Under the pieces are notes generated by a model. The model had not been told where the DNA came from. It made no database searches and was given only the letters and a program-made list of their open reading frames with translations. The position numbers and the translations under genes were made by a program. Below are positions 27,216 through 35,387 of a DNA stretch of 37,734 nucleotides, piece after piece. Each line of letters begins with the position of its first letter. Position 1 is the stretch's first letter. Source of the DNA: Prolixibacteraceae bacterium (lineage in GTDB: Bacteria > Bacteroidota > Bacteroidia > Bacteroidales > Prolixibacteraceae); the NCBI GenBank assembly GCA_027858715.1, contig JAQICD010000004.1, positions 1 to 37,734 on the forward strand, in the 5' to 3' direction.

Positions 27216-27246
27216 TTTACATTTAATGATATTGTACGTACATTTG
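27216..27246 (+). promoter_or_regulatory. Probable promoter and palindromic site for the lone receiver gene
   Basis: TACATTTG at 27239-27246 matches the Bacteroidota -7 box TAnnTTTG exactly. TTTA at 27216-27219, 19 bp upstream, is one base from the -33 element TTTG. A perfect 10-bp palindrome, TGTACGTACA (27233-27242), overlaps the start of the -7 box and could be a protein-binding site. Confidence 0.5.
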
Positions 27247-27293
27247 TAATTGGAGAAAAAATAATAACATTTTAAGTATCACATACGAATAAA

Positions 27294-27686
27294 ATGAATG
27301 CTAAAAAAAAGATTTTAGTAGTCGAAGACAATGCGGGGAACAGACTACTAATGAGATATAACCTAGAAGGTCATTTTGATGTTGATTTCGCCAACAACGG
27401 TTTTTCAGCACTGAATAAAATTAGTGAAAATAATTATGATTTAATTTTAATGGATATTCAGCTTCCTGAAATGGATGGCATTGAAACAACAAAACAAATC
27501 AGGCTTCTTGAAAAAGGACATCACATACCTATATTTGCGATTACATCAAACATTTACAGGGAACAAAAAGCAGCATGCTTAAATGCCGGGATGGACGAAT
27601 ACATATCAAAACCAGTACACACAAAGGCTTTAATCGATAAAATTAATCATTACCTTATGTCACCGGTGCATTTTGAGCATTTATAA
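27294..27686 (+). CDS. Single-domain response regulator (CheY-like receiver)
   Basis: The 130-residue protein is a complete receiver domain with no output domain. The acidic pair is Glu11-Asp12, the phosphoacceptor is Asp54 in LILMDIQLPEMDG, the switch residue is Thr84, and the conserved lysine is Lys106 in YISKP. Sequence details such as IPIFAITSNIYREQKAACLNAGMDEY resemble receivers found at the ends of hybrid kinases, so it may act as a phosphorelay intermediate or phosphate sink. It is transcribed alone, divergent from ettA and convergent with the LytTR regulator, which suggests but does not prove a partner relation with the neighbouring kinase. The stop is 32 bp from the end of the convergent gene. 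Confidence 0.95.
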   Translation: MNAKKKILVVEDNAGNRLLMRYNLEGHFDVDFANNGFSALNKISENNYDLILMDIQLPEMDGIETTKQIRLLEKGHHIPIFAITSNIYREQKAACLNAGMDEYISKPVHTKALIDKINHYLMSPVHFEHL

Positions 27687-27718
27687 CAACTGAGGAAATT
27701 CTAAATAAAACCGTATCT

Positions 27719-28477
27719 TCAAATTACATCAAAAAACCCGAGCATTTCTTCTCGCCTTTTTCGGCTTACAGGAATACGACTTTGGCCTAGATGCAAATAT
27801 TTTCCTTCAAAACCTGTAATCATATTCATATTTACAAGAAATGAACGATGTACCCTTAAAAATACATCTTTGGGAAGCCGCTCTTCAAAGTTTTTCAACA
27901 CACATGAATACATGAAACGACCTGAATCAGTAACCAATGTAGTGTAGTTACTTTCAGCTTCGAGATAGTGAATTTCGCTAAACCTGATCCGCTCAAAATG
28001 CGAATCTTTTTTTAAAAATAAACTATCTCTCATTGCAATAAGGTTTGCATTGCTGTATTTTTCATTTATAGCCGGTTCATTTACTCCAGTTGCAGGTTCC
28101 CGATTTTCAAAGTTTCGTAGAGCCAACTCAATAGATACCTGTACCTGCCTGTCGTTAAACGGTTTGAGCAAAAAAGCCGATGGATTTGTTTTCAATGCTC
28201 TATCAACAATACTCTTACTAGCCAGCGATGTTAAAAAGATAAATGGAAGGTTAAACTTATCATTAATTATTGAAGCTAGTTCTATACCATCGGTTTCACC
28301 CGCAATATTAATATCAACAAGAACTAAATCAACGGGGTGGCTTTCTAATATTCCTATAGCCTTTGATGCCGAATCGGCATGACCCACAACGTTATAACCA
28401 AAATCGGTTAATCGCATTGCAATGTCTTCTGCAATCATGAATTCATCTTCTACTATTAAAATGTTTATTTTCGACAT
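27719..28477 (-). CDS. LytTR-family response regulator
   Basis: The 252-residue protein has an N-terminal receiver (1-120; Glu10-Asp11-Glu12, phosphoacceptor Asp55 in LVLVDINIAGETDG, Thr in FLTSLASK, Lys in LLKPFND) and a C-terminal LytTR DNA-binding domain (about 155-250; IRFSEIHYLEAESNYTTLVT, LPKDVFLRVHRSFLVNM, IPVSRKRREEML). The joining segment is about 35 residues. It lies 11 bp after the histidine kinase gene, so the two form a cognate pair like LytS/LytR-type systems. Target promoters cannot be deduced here. Confidence 0.96.
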   Translation of the reverse strand: MSKINILIVEDEFMIAEDIAMRLTDFGYNVVGHADSASKAIGILESHPVDLVLVDINIAGETDGIELASIINDKFNLPFIFLTSLASKSIVDRALKTNPSAFLLKPFNDRQVQVSIELALRNFENREPATGVNEPAINEKYSNANLIAMRDSLFLKKDSHFERIRFSEIHYLEAESNYTTLVTDSGRFMYSCVLKNFEERLPKDVFLRVHRSFLVNMNMITGFEGKYLHLGQSRIPVSRKRREEMLGFFDVI

Positions 28478-28488
28478 AAATATTTAGA

Positions 28489-29307
28489 TTAATTGGCTAT
28501 ATCGAAGGAAACATTCCATGTAGTTCCCCCCTGGTTATCCCACTCAATAGTGCCATTCAGCTGTTTGACCAACGAATTTACTAATTTTATACCAAAAGAA
28601 GTCGTTTTTGTAAAATCAAAATCATCGGATAAGCCCTCACCATTATCTTTTATTATGATAATTCCTTTTCCATCTTTATGCTTTAAGATGATGCTCAATA
28701 CTGGAAACACCTGTTTAACACCTGAATATTTAAGGGCATTTGTAACAAGTTCGTTTATAATTAAGCCAACAGGAATTGCCCTGTCAATTTTAATTAACAT
28801 GGAATCGAGTTCAAGGTTAAGCTGGAAATTTTGACCAAAGTTCATTACAAGGTTATTGGATAGTTCATCAACATATTCTTTCAAATCTATTTTTGTTTCA
28901 ACATCTTCCCGGTATAATTTCTGATGAATCAATGTAAGAGCTTCGACCCTGTACCGGCCTGCTTTTAAAGCCTCGGCAGCAGGATGACCATCCAACTGTC
29001 GTGCCTGAAGATTTAATAAACTTGAAACCATTTGCAGGTTATTTTTTACACGATGATTTAACTCTCTTAGAAGCAACGATTTTTCTTTTTCACTATTCTC
29101 CAATAGCTGTTTTTGCAAGTTAAGACGATGGTTAAATTCACTAATCCGTTGATTTTTCCTCATCAACAAAAACACAAGCACCAAAAACACAACAATACCG
29201 CTGGCTAAAAAATATGCCAGAAGACGCTGTAATTTATTTAGCCAGCTTAAAGCATCAATCTCCTCTTCCTTTTTATTTAATTCGAAACGGCTTTGCATCT
29301 TTTCCAT
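28489..29307 (-). CDS. Sensor histidine kinase, catalytic half of a TPR kinase split by a frameshift
   Basis: The frame has 272 residues from its first ATG, with one membrane helix (about 28-49), a coiled segment, a HisKA_2 H-box (LLRELNHRVKNNLQMVSSLL, phosphorylated His85) and an HWE/HATPase-type catalytic domain (LIINELVTNALKYS, IIIKDNGEGL, SFGIKLVNSLVKQL). The start is not convincing: the frame is open upstream and reads STVREMEKMQSRFELNKKEE, which is the normal pre-membrane coiled coil of Bacteroidota TPR kinases. The preceding gene ends in the same place in another frame. Deleting one base in the AAAA run at 29322-29325 fuses both into one kinase of about 600 residues. If the shift is real, this half would lack its sensor. 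Confidence 0.9.
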   Translation of the reverse strand: MEKMQSRFELNKKEEEIDALSWLNKLQRLLAYFLASGIVVFLVLVFLLMRKNQRISEFNHRLNLQKQLLENSEKEKSLLLRELNHRVKNNLQMVSSLLNLQARQLDGHPAAEALKAGRYRVEALTLIHQKLYREDVETKIDLKEYVDELSNNLVMNFGQNFQLNLELDSMLIKIDRAIPVGLIINELVTNALKYSGVKQVFPVLSIILKHKDGKGIIIIKDNGEGLSDDFDFTKTTSFGIKLVNSLVKQLNGTIEWDNQGGTTWNVSFDIAN

Positions 29308-29308
29308 T

Positions 29309-30277
29309 TCACGAACAGTTGAAAATATCCTTCAGACTGTCATTATACATTTTAAAACGTTTATAAAATGACAATGAGTTTTGGTAGTCATTCATTTTCT
29401 CATATGCCTCAGACAACTGTAAGCTTATATCTTTTGACTGCACTTTCAAATTTTCCTGCGATGCAATTTCGTATGCCTTGGCCATATATTCAATCCCCTT
29501 AAGTGTATCTCCTTTCATATAATACACCCGCCCAAGGTTACTCATAAAAGTTGTACGCAAAGAATTGTCGTGTTCAAAATAAAAATAAGCAGCTTCAAGT
29601 TCTGTTTCTGCCTTGTCTAACAAACCTTTTCCCACATGCAGCAAACCCAGGTTGCCATTTAACAAAGCTTTTCGTTTAACAACCGAGGGATTACCCTCAA
29701 GTAAATTCAGACACTTCATAGATTCATCATAATAAAGCTCTGCGCTATCAGTAATCCCGAATACTCTGTAAGCCTCCCCAATATTAAGAAGGGTATTAGC
29801 AATAAAGAAAGTATCTTCAGCCTGCTCGAACAGGTCAAGACATTGTTGGTTGTATTTAATTGAATTAGGCAAATCATCTTGTTTTTGAAAGGCTGTTCCG
29901 ATAGATCCTAATGCATAACCTTCCTCCTGATATAGTCCTAATTCGCGAAATAACTCGGCCGATTTAATAAAATGCTCAATTCCCTTTCGATGATTACCCA
30001 AACGCAATTCTGCCATTCCTACATATCCATGTGCATAAGCAAGTTGCCTTTTCATATCGTTTTTTTTCGCTATTGCAATTACATTTTTCCCATACTCAAT
30101 TGCTTTCATTGGTTCATCTTGGTTTTGATAACTAAGTTCAAGCAAATACTGTACAATTTCCTCTTCCGAAAGCTCCCCTTTCCCAAGTTCAAATGAAATT
30201 GAATCAACAAAACCGGGGGATAACGAATACCCCCCGATAATTAAGCATATTAAAGCATTTAGCAGCAAAAACTTCAT
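29309..30277 (-). CDS. TPR sensor half of the split histidine kinase
   Basis: The frame has 322 residues: a signal peptide (about 1-19), then about six tetratricopeptide repeats in a periplasmic sensor (for example AYAHGYVGMAELRLGNHRKG, YALGSIGTAFQKQDDLPNSI, NTLLNIGEAYRVFG, TFMSNLGRVYYMKGDTLKGI). It ends YNDSLKDIFNCS, where family members run on into the coiled coil and membrane helix. The last three residues and stop arise from a shift in the TTTT run (plus strand 29322-29325). On its own it would be an exported TPR protein with no membrane anchor. It lies 39 bp after the unknown gene at 30317-30874 and is probably in the same transcript. Confidence 0.9.
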   Translation of the reverse strand: MKFLLLNALICLIIGGYSLSPGFVDSISFELGKGELSEEEIVQYLLELSYQNQDEPMKAIEYGKNVIAIAKKNDMKRQLAYAHGYVGMAELRLGNHRKGIEHFIKSAELFRELGLYQEEGYALGSIGTAFQKQDDLPNSIKYNQQCLDLFEQAEDTFFIANTLLNIGEAYRVFGITDSAELYYDESMKCLNLLEGNPSVVKRKALLNGNLGLLHVGKGLLDKAETELEAAYFYFEHDNSLRTTFMSNLGRVYYMKGDTLKGIEYMAKAYEIASQENLKVQSKDISLQLSEAYEKMNDYQNSLSFYKRFKMYNDSLKDIFNCS

Positions 30278-30316
30278 CTGCGTATAATCGTTATAACGTT
30301 AGAATCTGTCATGAAT

Positions 30317-30874
30317 TTAAGGCTCTACTAATAAAGGAATATATGGCGGTGGTGGAGGTGGATACGTATCGCCGTTCGGATCGACTATACCGTACTTTGT
30401 ATTCCCGTCTTCATCTTCAAATTCAAATAGGAATGAATACTTAATACGTCCACCACTTTTAATATCTCCAGTAGTTTCGAGGCTGAATTCGTTTGATGAC
30501 TTTGACTTACTTTTTAGTTTAATTTTGCCACCACTTTGCATTTTGGGAGGGTTAATAAATACCTTTTTCCATTTCTTTTCAGATGGACTATCGGTTATCA
30601 TTTCCAAATCCATTTCAGATACATCATCATTGGATGAAAATCGAAGTTTTCGACCGGTATCAGTTTCTAAGGTCCAGATATAAACCGAATTTTTCTCGAA
30701 TATGAGAATATTTCTCAATGGCCCATAAAAATGGGCATAAGGAGAAAGCACTTCATAAAACATGTCTGCTTTATAAGGATTTTCACGCGTACCCAGTCGA
30801 GGGTCGTCTTTGTAAAATGTCATCATCTCGTTTATAAAAACGCGAATGCTGACCTGGTAAGTAATAGGCTTCAT
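30317..30874 (-). CDS. Unknown protein with C-terminal poly-proline segment
   Basis: I do not recognise this 185-residue protein. It has no signal peptide or membrane helix, so it is likely cytoplasmic. It begins MKPITYQVSIRVFINEMMTF, has a middle region of mixed beta character (NILIFEKNSVYIWTLETDTG), a Lys/Ser-rich stretch (GGKIKLKSKSKSS), a beta segment (GGRIKYSFLFEFEDEDG) and ends GIVDPNGDTYPPPPPPYIPL followed by four residues. The paired strands with Gly-Gly turns and the DPxG plus Pro run suggest a small beta-sandwich with an extended tail, but this is only an impression. It is the first gene upstream of the TPR kinase and LytTR regulator and could be a signal-related partner or chance neighbour. 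The coding frame is well supported by composition and by the lack of alternatives. Confidence 0.75.
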   Translation of the reverse strand: MKPITYQVSIRVFINEMMTFYKDDPRLGTRENPYKADMFYEVLSPYAHFYGPLRNILIFEKNSVYIWTLETDTGRKLRFSSNDDVSEMDLEMITDSPSEKKWKKVFINPPKMQSGGKIKLKSKSKSSNEFSLETTGDIKSGGRIKYSFLFEFEDEDGNTKYGIVDPNGDTYPPPPPPYIPLLVEP

Positions 30875-30969
30875 TTTTAATTTAAATAAGGGTTAATAAT
30901 ATAAATATCACCTTAAATATACTGACTATTAATGACATAAAAAACCAACTTATTTAAATAATCATATTT

Positions 30970-31413
30970 TTAACGTTTCGATTCAAAGAATATTTTAATC
31001 AATCGTATGGCTTCATCTGCCAATATCCCTTTTACCAATTCAGTTTTAGGATGTAATGCATGTGGCGCAAAAAGAGAAAAACCTCGCTTCGGATCAGTGG
31101 CACCATATACAATTTTACCAATTTGCGACCACCCCAATGCCCCTGCGCACATGGCACATGGCTCAAGCGTTACAAACATTGTACAATCGTTTAAGTACTT
31201 TCCTCCTAAAAAACCGGAAGCAGCTGTAATGGCTTGCATTTCGGCATGAGCAGTAACATCCGATAATTTCTCAGTTAAATTGTGCGCCCGGGCAACTATC
31301 GTATTATTTGAAACAATAACACACCCCACAGGCACTTCGCCATTTTCGAAAGCTATTTTTGCCTCGTTCAATGCTTTACGCATAAAATACTCGTCTGAAA
31401 ACGCTGTAATCAT
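30970..31413 (-). CDS. tadA: tRNA-specific adenosine deaminase-like nucleoside deaminase
   Basis: The 147-residue protein starts at the ATG at 31413, which has a strong ribosome site (TGGAGGT) immediately upstream; the frame extends further but the added 38 residues are not conserved in character. It is a zinc-dependent deaminase: His56-Ala-Glu58 (HAEMQAI) gives one ligand and the proton shuttle, and PCAMC (Cys86 and Cys89) gives the other two. TadA converts A34 to inosine in tRNA-Arg(ACG). Related guanine or other deaminases share these motifs, so the substrate is not fully certain; the ending IKIFFESKR and the KRGFSLFAP loop leave guanine deaminase possible. It is a single-gene unit. Confidence 0.88.
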   Translation of the reverse strand: MITAFSDEYFMRKALNEAKIAFENGEVPVGCVIVSNNTIVARAHNLTEKLSDVTAHAEMQAITAASGFLGGKYLNDCTMFVTLEPCAMCAGALGWSQIGKIVYGATDPKRGFSLFAPHALHPKTELVKGILADEAIRLIKIFFESKR

Positions 31414-31727
31414 ACCTCCATTTTTAAAACTGTTTTTCCAGTGCTTATTTGAAACAAATAAATTTAAGCAAAGAAATGCATTCTGAATAACAATTGATGA
31501 TTCATTCTCTTTAAACTTTAACCACAATTGTCAAAAATTAATAAAATCACAAAAAACATGTTGTATAAATATTTTTTTACATCAAATTAAGTAGTACATC
31601 ATTTGCATAAAGAATCATTTTATCTATTTTTATGACAGAGAAAAATGGTTTTGATTATTATTAAAATTAAATAGCCGTGTTAAGCATTGTACACCAGGGG
31701 ATAACAACAGTTAAAAAACAGTTTCCA

Positions 31728-31811
31728 ATGTATAAAGTTGTTTTTTCAACATTAGCTATTTGGATGGTTTATCTGTTAAGCTTTACTTTACTGTTTTTAA
31801 AGCTTATATAA
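31728..31811 (+). CDS. Possible 27-residue single-helix membrane microprotein
   Basis: An ATG-started frame reads MYKVVFSTLAIWMVYLLSFT followed by LLFLKLI, almost entirely hydrophobic and long enough to span the membrane once, with Lys at both ends. Its stop codon lies in the second arm of a perfect 10-bp inverted repeat (31790-31799 and 31809-31818), followed by a T-rich stretch that could act as a terminator. AT-rich random DNA often encodes hydrophobic stretches, so this may be chance. Confidence 0.25.
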   Translation: MYKVVFSTLAIWMVYLLSFTLLFLKLI

Positions 31812-31818
31812 AAACAGT
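31790..31818 (+). terminator. AT-rich hairpin after the possible microprotein
   Basis: ACTGTTTTTA (31790-31799) and TAAAAACAGT (31809-31818) are exact reverse complements around a 9-base loop, followed by TTATATTT. A weak terminator is possible; a fold-back protecting a small RNA is another reading. Confidence 0.35.
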
Positions 31819-31979
31819 TTATATTTCTGATTAGTCTTTACTTCATCATGCTAAATGGCATCCTGTCATTTGTGCATAATTCATATTGCCTAAATATCGA
31901 TATAAAAATGACATCAAACATCTGTATGGTTTGTCATTTCTTACTATTTTAGCAGCAAAATATTATAAACCATTGAAAT

Positions 31980-33734
31980 ATGTACAGAACACACACATGC
32001 GGTGAACTCAGAATAAGCCATAAAGGCAACGAAGTAACCTTAAGCGGCTGGATACAAAGGCTCAGAAAACTAGGTGGAATGACTTTTATCGATTTGCGCG
32101 ACCGTTATGGCATTACGCAACTTGTTGTTGATGAAAAAGCAACTGAATATTTAAAAGCAACTGTAAGCAAGTTGGGTCGCGAATTTGTTATACAAACCAA
32201 TGGCATTGTACTGGAACGCCAAAGCAAAAACAATAAAATACCAACAGGCGAAATCGAAATTGATATAAAAAGCATTAAAGTATTAAATAAAGCCGAAACG
32301 CCTCCGTTTACCATTCAAACTGACACTGACGGTGGTGACGAGCTTAGAATGAAATATCGCTACCTAGATTTACGTCGGGAAACAGTGCGTGAAAATCTTG
32401 TTTTGCGCTCCAAAATGGCAATATTAATAAGAAACTACCTCGACTCGCTTGATTTTATCGAAACGGAAACACCTGTTTTGATGAAATCAACCCCTGAGGG
32501 GGCACGCGATTTTGTTGTGCCATCGCGCATGAATCCCGGCGAATTTTATGCATTACCGCAAAGCCCACAGGTTTTCAAACAATTGCTTATGGTTGCAGGC
32601 TTCGACAAATACTATCAAATTGTAAAATGCTTCAGGGATGAGGACTTAAGAGCCGACAGGCAGCCTGAATTTACCCAGATTGACTGCGAAATGTCGTTCG
32701 TTGAGCAAGAAGATGTTTTGGATGCATTCGAAGGCTTAACACGCCATTTGTTTAAAGAGATTAAAGACATCGATTCAGGAGTATTTCCACGTATTCCTTA
32801 TGCCAAAGCAATGGACAAATATGGCAGCGACAAACCCGACACACGTTTTGAAATGTTGTTTAACGACATCACAAATATAGCTAAAGGTAAAGATTTTGGC
32901 ATATTCAACAATGCTGAATACATTGTAGCTATTACCGCCAAAGGTGCTGCTGAATACAGTCGAAAACAACTTGATGCACTTACCAATTACGTTAAACGTC
33001 CGCAAATTGGAGCTAAGGGTTTGGTTTATGTAAAATATAATTCTGATGAAACCTTTAAATCATCAATTGACAAATTTTATGATAGTACAGATATAGAAAA
33101 ATGGGCAAACCAATGCCAGGCAGAACCTGGCGACCTCTTATTAATTTTATCAGGAGACAAATTTGAAACCCAGAAGCAAATGTGTGAATTAAGGCTCGAA
33201 ATGGGGCGTCAGCTTGAACTTATTGATAAAACCAAATTTAACCCACTGTGGGTAACCGACTTTCCTCTGCTTGAATGGGATGACGACACACAGCGATATT
33301 ATGCGATGCACCATCCGTTTACTGCACCCAAACCCGAGGACATTGAACTACTCGAAAACGCCCCTGATAAAGTCAGAGCCAACGCTTACGACCTTGTGAT
33401 CAATGGCGTTGAAATTGGCGGTGGCTCTGTTCGTATTTATGATAGTGCTCTCCAATCAAAAATGTTCAAGCTTCTCGGATTTACCGAAGAACAAGCAAAT
33501 TCTCAATTTGGATTTCTTATGAATGCTTTTAAATATGGCGCACCTCCTCATGCTGGAATCGCATTTGGATTCGACCGGCTGGTAAGCCTTTTTGCAGGCC
33601 TCGACTCAATAAGAGACGTCATTGCATTTCCGAAAAATAATACAGGACGAGATGTAATGAATGATGCACCATCGCAAATATCGGATGAGCAATTAAAAGA
33701 GCTTTTTTTAAGAGTAGAACTACCTAAAGACTAA
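31980..33734 (+). CDS. aspS: Aspartyl-tRNA synthetase
   Basis: The 584-residue class II enzyme is of the bacterial type. The N-terminal OB fold (1-110; [40 protein letters not shown]) binds the anticodon. The catalytic core has motif 2 ([20 protein letters not shown]) and motif 3 ([20 protein letters not shown]). The GAD insertion occupies about 290-420. [16 protein letters not shown] at the end is the standard C-terminal block. It charges tRNA-Asp with aspartate in the cytoplasm. Length is normal. It is a single-gene unit ended by a strong bidirectional hairpin. Confidence 0.98.
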   Translation: MYRTHTCGELRISHKGNEVTLSGWIQRLRKLGGMTFIDLRDRYGITQLVVDEKATEYLKATVSKLGREFVIQTNGIVLERQSKNNKIPTGEIEIDIKSIKVLNKAETPPFTIQTDTDGGDELRMKYRYLDLRRETVRENLVLRSKMAILIRNYLDSLDFIETETPVLMKSTPEGARDFVVPSRMNPGEFYALPQSPQVFKQLLMVAGFDKYYQIVKCFRDEDLRADRQPEFTQIDCEMSFVEQEDVLDAFEGLTRHLFKEIKDIDSGVFPRIPYAKAMDKYGSDKPDTRFEMLFNDITNIAKGKDFGIFNNAEYIVAITAKGAAEYSRKQLDALTNYVKRPQIGAKGLVYVKYNSDETFKSSIDKFYDSTDIEKWANQCQAEPGDLLLILSGDKFETQKQMCELRLEMGRQLELIDKTKFNPLWVTDFPLLEWDDDTQRYYAMHHPFTAPKPEDIELLENAPDKVRANAYDLVINGVEIGGGSVRIYDSALQSKMFKLLGFTEEQANSQFGFLMNAFKYGAPPHAGIAFGFDRLVSLFAGLDSIRDVIAFPKNNTGRDVMNDAPSQISDEQLKELFLRVELPKD

Positions 33735-33802
33735 GAAACTGCTTAAGTTTTATCCTTCGGTATGTTTTTGTGTCTTCCAAAAACAAAAATTAAACAGTTT
33801 CT
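33734..33802. other. Nested inverted repeats directly after aspS
   Basis: AGAAACTGCTTAA (33734-33746) pairs with TTAAACAGTTTCT (33790-33802) with one mismatch in 13, enclosing an inner perfect stem GTTTTTG (33764-33770) and CAAAAAC (33778-33784). The two-level hairpin begins at the aspS stop codon and precedes the main terminator. Confidence 0.6.
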
Positions 33803-33825
33803 GAATTTTGAAAATTTGATGTTAT

Positions 33826-33859
33826 AAAAAACCATGGAAACAATAATCCATGGTTTTTT
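33826..33859. terminator. Bidirectional terminator between aspS and the TonB-domain gene
   Basis: A perfect 13-bp stem (AAAAAACCATGGA with TCCATGGTTTTTT) encloses an 8-base loop, AACAATAA. The arms start with six A and end with six T, so it can stop transcription from both convergent genes. Confidence 0.9.
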
Positions 33860-33879
33860 TATATTCAGAAATTTATTTT

Positions 33880-34977
33880 TTACTGCTTAAAAACAAAACG
33901 CAATTCCTCTGTTTCTTTAACCGGTATTCCATCTTTTACAGCAGGAGACCATCTGGAACCTTCACTAATCAAGCGAACAGCTTCCTGCTCAAAAGCTTCA
34001 TTATTTGGCGATCGGGATATTTCAAAATCAGACAAGTTTCCATCTACGCCAACGGTAAAAGCCACTTTCACAACCCTCCGTCCCTTGCCAGTTACAGGAT
34101 AACGCATATTATTCTCAACATATTCATCAAAAGCTTCTCTTCCGCCCAAAGGCTCAGGTTCTGCATTAAAACCGGTACGCGGTTCAACTACCGGGCTCAT
34201 ATCATTTAACATGCCCTCTTCTTCGTTCGAATCATCAATAGAAACAGGCTCTTCTGATGGCAATACCGACTCATTCAACATCGATTTAACATTAAAATCC
34301 CTGGGCTCGGCATAATCAAGCTCTTCCATTACAGGTTGAACTGATATAGACTCTGTTTCTTCATTACTAATATCCTGCAGTAATACAGGTGGATTTTCTT
34401 TTTTTTGTTTTTCTTCTGACTTCTTTACTGGTGTGTTATCTTGCACTGAATAATCGGAAATATTAGAATCTGAATCATTAACAACCCCCTCTATTGAATC
34501 ATCATTCTCGACTGATAACGAATACTGGAGGCTATCGCCAATAATTTGATTCTGCTTCATTGTCGTAGAATCGGCAACAAGCATTTCGGATGAAACAGTA
34601 TCAAATATTTCAGGTGCTTCAATCGATCGACTTGATTCAAAATCAAACTGGCTTGATAAAGAATCAACCTCTGAATCTGCCGATTCTTTTTTGTTAAAAA
34701 ATAACATGAAAACAACGAATACGGCCAATGCTACTACAAACAAGGCAACGACAACGATATTCGGAGTTGAAAACCCCGACTTTATAAATCTTAACGACTT
34801 TGCATCATCCTCAATTTCATCAATTTTAAGTAATGAGAGGCCATCAACAGCATCTTTCAAAAAAGAATCTTCTTTTAAAAGCGCCTTAATATGCTTGCGC
34901 TCATCTTCCGACATACTGTTATCAACATATCGCAACAGCTCGGAATACATTCCATTATCTTTATACTCTTTCGGCAT
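33880..34977 (-). CDS. Membrane protein with anti-sigma-like N-terminus and TonB C-terminal domain
   Basis: The 365-residue protein starts at the ATG at 34977; the TTG two codons earlier is unlikely. Residues 1-70 are cytoplasmic and resemble the short helical N-terminal module (YSELLRYVDNSMSEDERKHI, then LKEDSFLKDAVDGLSLL) seen in Bacteroidota anti-sigma/TonB proteins; no zinc-binding Cys/His are present. A membrane helix lies at 74-95. A long acidic, Ser/Asp/Glu-rich periplasmic stretch (100-280) follows, then a TonB_C domain (about 285-365; ENNMRYPVTGKGRRVVKVAF, GVDGNLSDFEISRS, SRWSPAVKDGIPV). TonB-type domains contact outer-membrane receptors or other envelope proteins. The small sigma-like gene lies 54 bp upstream, so the two probably form a sigma/anti-sigma pair. 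Confidence 0.88.
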   Translation of the reverse strand: MPKEYKDNGMYSELLRYVDNSMSEDERKHIKALLKEDSFLKDAVDGLSLLKIDEIEDDAKSLRFIKSGFSTPNIVVVALFVVALAVFVVFMLFFNKKESADSEVDSLSSQFDFESSRSIEAPEIFDTVSSEMLVADSTTMKQNQIIGDSLQYSLSVENDDSIEGVVNDSDSNISDYSVQDNTPVKKSEEKQKKENPPVLLQDISNEETESISVQPVMEELDYAEPRDFNVKSMLNESVLPSEEPVSIDDSNEEEGMLNDMSPVVEPRTGFNAEPEPLGGREAFDEYVENNMRYPVTGKGRRVVKVAFTVGVDGNLSDFEISRSPNNEAFEQEAVRLISEGSRWSPAVKDGIPVKETEELRFVFKQ

Positions 34978-35031
34978 TAACAAAACCAGTTATAACGCAT
35001 TAAACTACCAAACAACAAAATCAAACCGATA

Positions 35032-35343
35032 TCAATTATTTTCTGATGAACTGATCTTTGCAAAATCAGCACACTCCTGCAGAGTAAGTTCATAGAGCCA
35101 TTCCCTAAAGTGCTTAACATCTGCTTTGGCTATTCGTTCCTGAACAATTTTAAAAATTTGGACGAGCATTTCTTTTGCCAAATCACGCTTTTTCAGATGA
35201 TTCAGGCACACTCCGTAAACAAGTAATGCATATTTTTGATACAGCTCATCAATAATTCTCAGATTTTTCGTACGCCTGTATTCACGAATTGCAGTCAGAT
35301 CAAGCTGCCGATCAAACTCAAGTTGTTTTTTTGTTGTAGGCAT
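35032..35343 (-). CDS. Minimal ECF sigma-like protein (region 2 only)
   Basis: The 103-residue protein matches sigma-70 region 2: AIREYRRTKNLRIIDELYQK (core-binding helix), YALLVYGVCLNHLKKRDLAK and FREWLYELTLQECADFAK. Typical ECF factors are 160-200 residues and carry region 4, which reads the -35-type element; here the protein ends right after region 2 (KISSSENN) and only 48-54 bp separate it from the TonB-domain gene, with no room for region 4. There is no sign of a frameshifted tail. It could be a natural short form that binds core polymerase or titrates the partner, or a truncated gene still held in place. It is probably co-transcribed with the TonB-domain protein. Confidence 0.8.
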   Translation of the reverse strand: MPTTKKQLEFDRQLDLTAIREYRRTKNLRIIDELYQKYALLVYGVCLNHLKKRDLAKEMLVQIFKIVQERIAKADVKHFREWLYELTLQECADFAKISSSENN

Positions 35344-35387
35344 ATTTCAATTTTTGTTTGCCCATAAAAATATAAATAAAATTATCA

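Larger units (their letters stand above)
31414..31979. other. Non-coding interval between divergent tadA and aspS
   Basis: About 566 bp, very AT-rich, without a conserved gene. It must hold the promoters of both flanking genes, but I find no exact TAnnTTTG box with good spacing on either strand. The part at 31690-31820 contains a short ORF followed by a perfect 10-bp hairpin (listed separately). No tRNA or known riboswitch pattern is apparent. Confidence 0.6.

Noticed and set aside
30950-30961. A 12-bp palindrome, TTATTTAAATAA, between the unknown gene and tadA
   Set aside because: It consists only of A and T in AT-rich DNA and has no promoter or hairpin context, so it is likely chance.
33850-34209. 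A plus-strand ORF beginning in the terminator after aspS
   Set aside because: It is antisense to the TonB domain of the convergent gene and starts within the hairpin.
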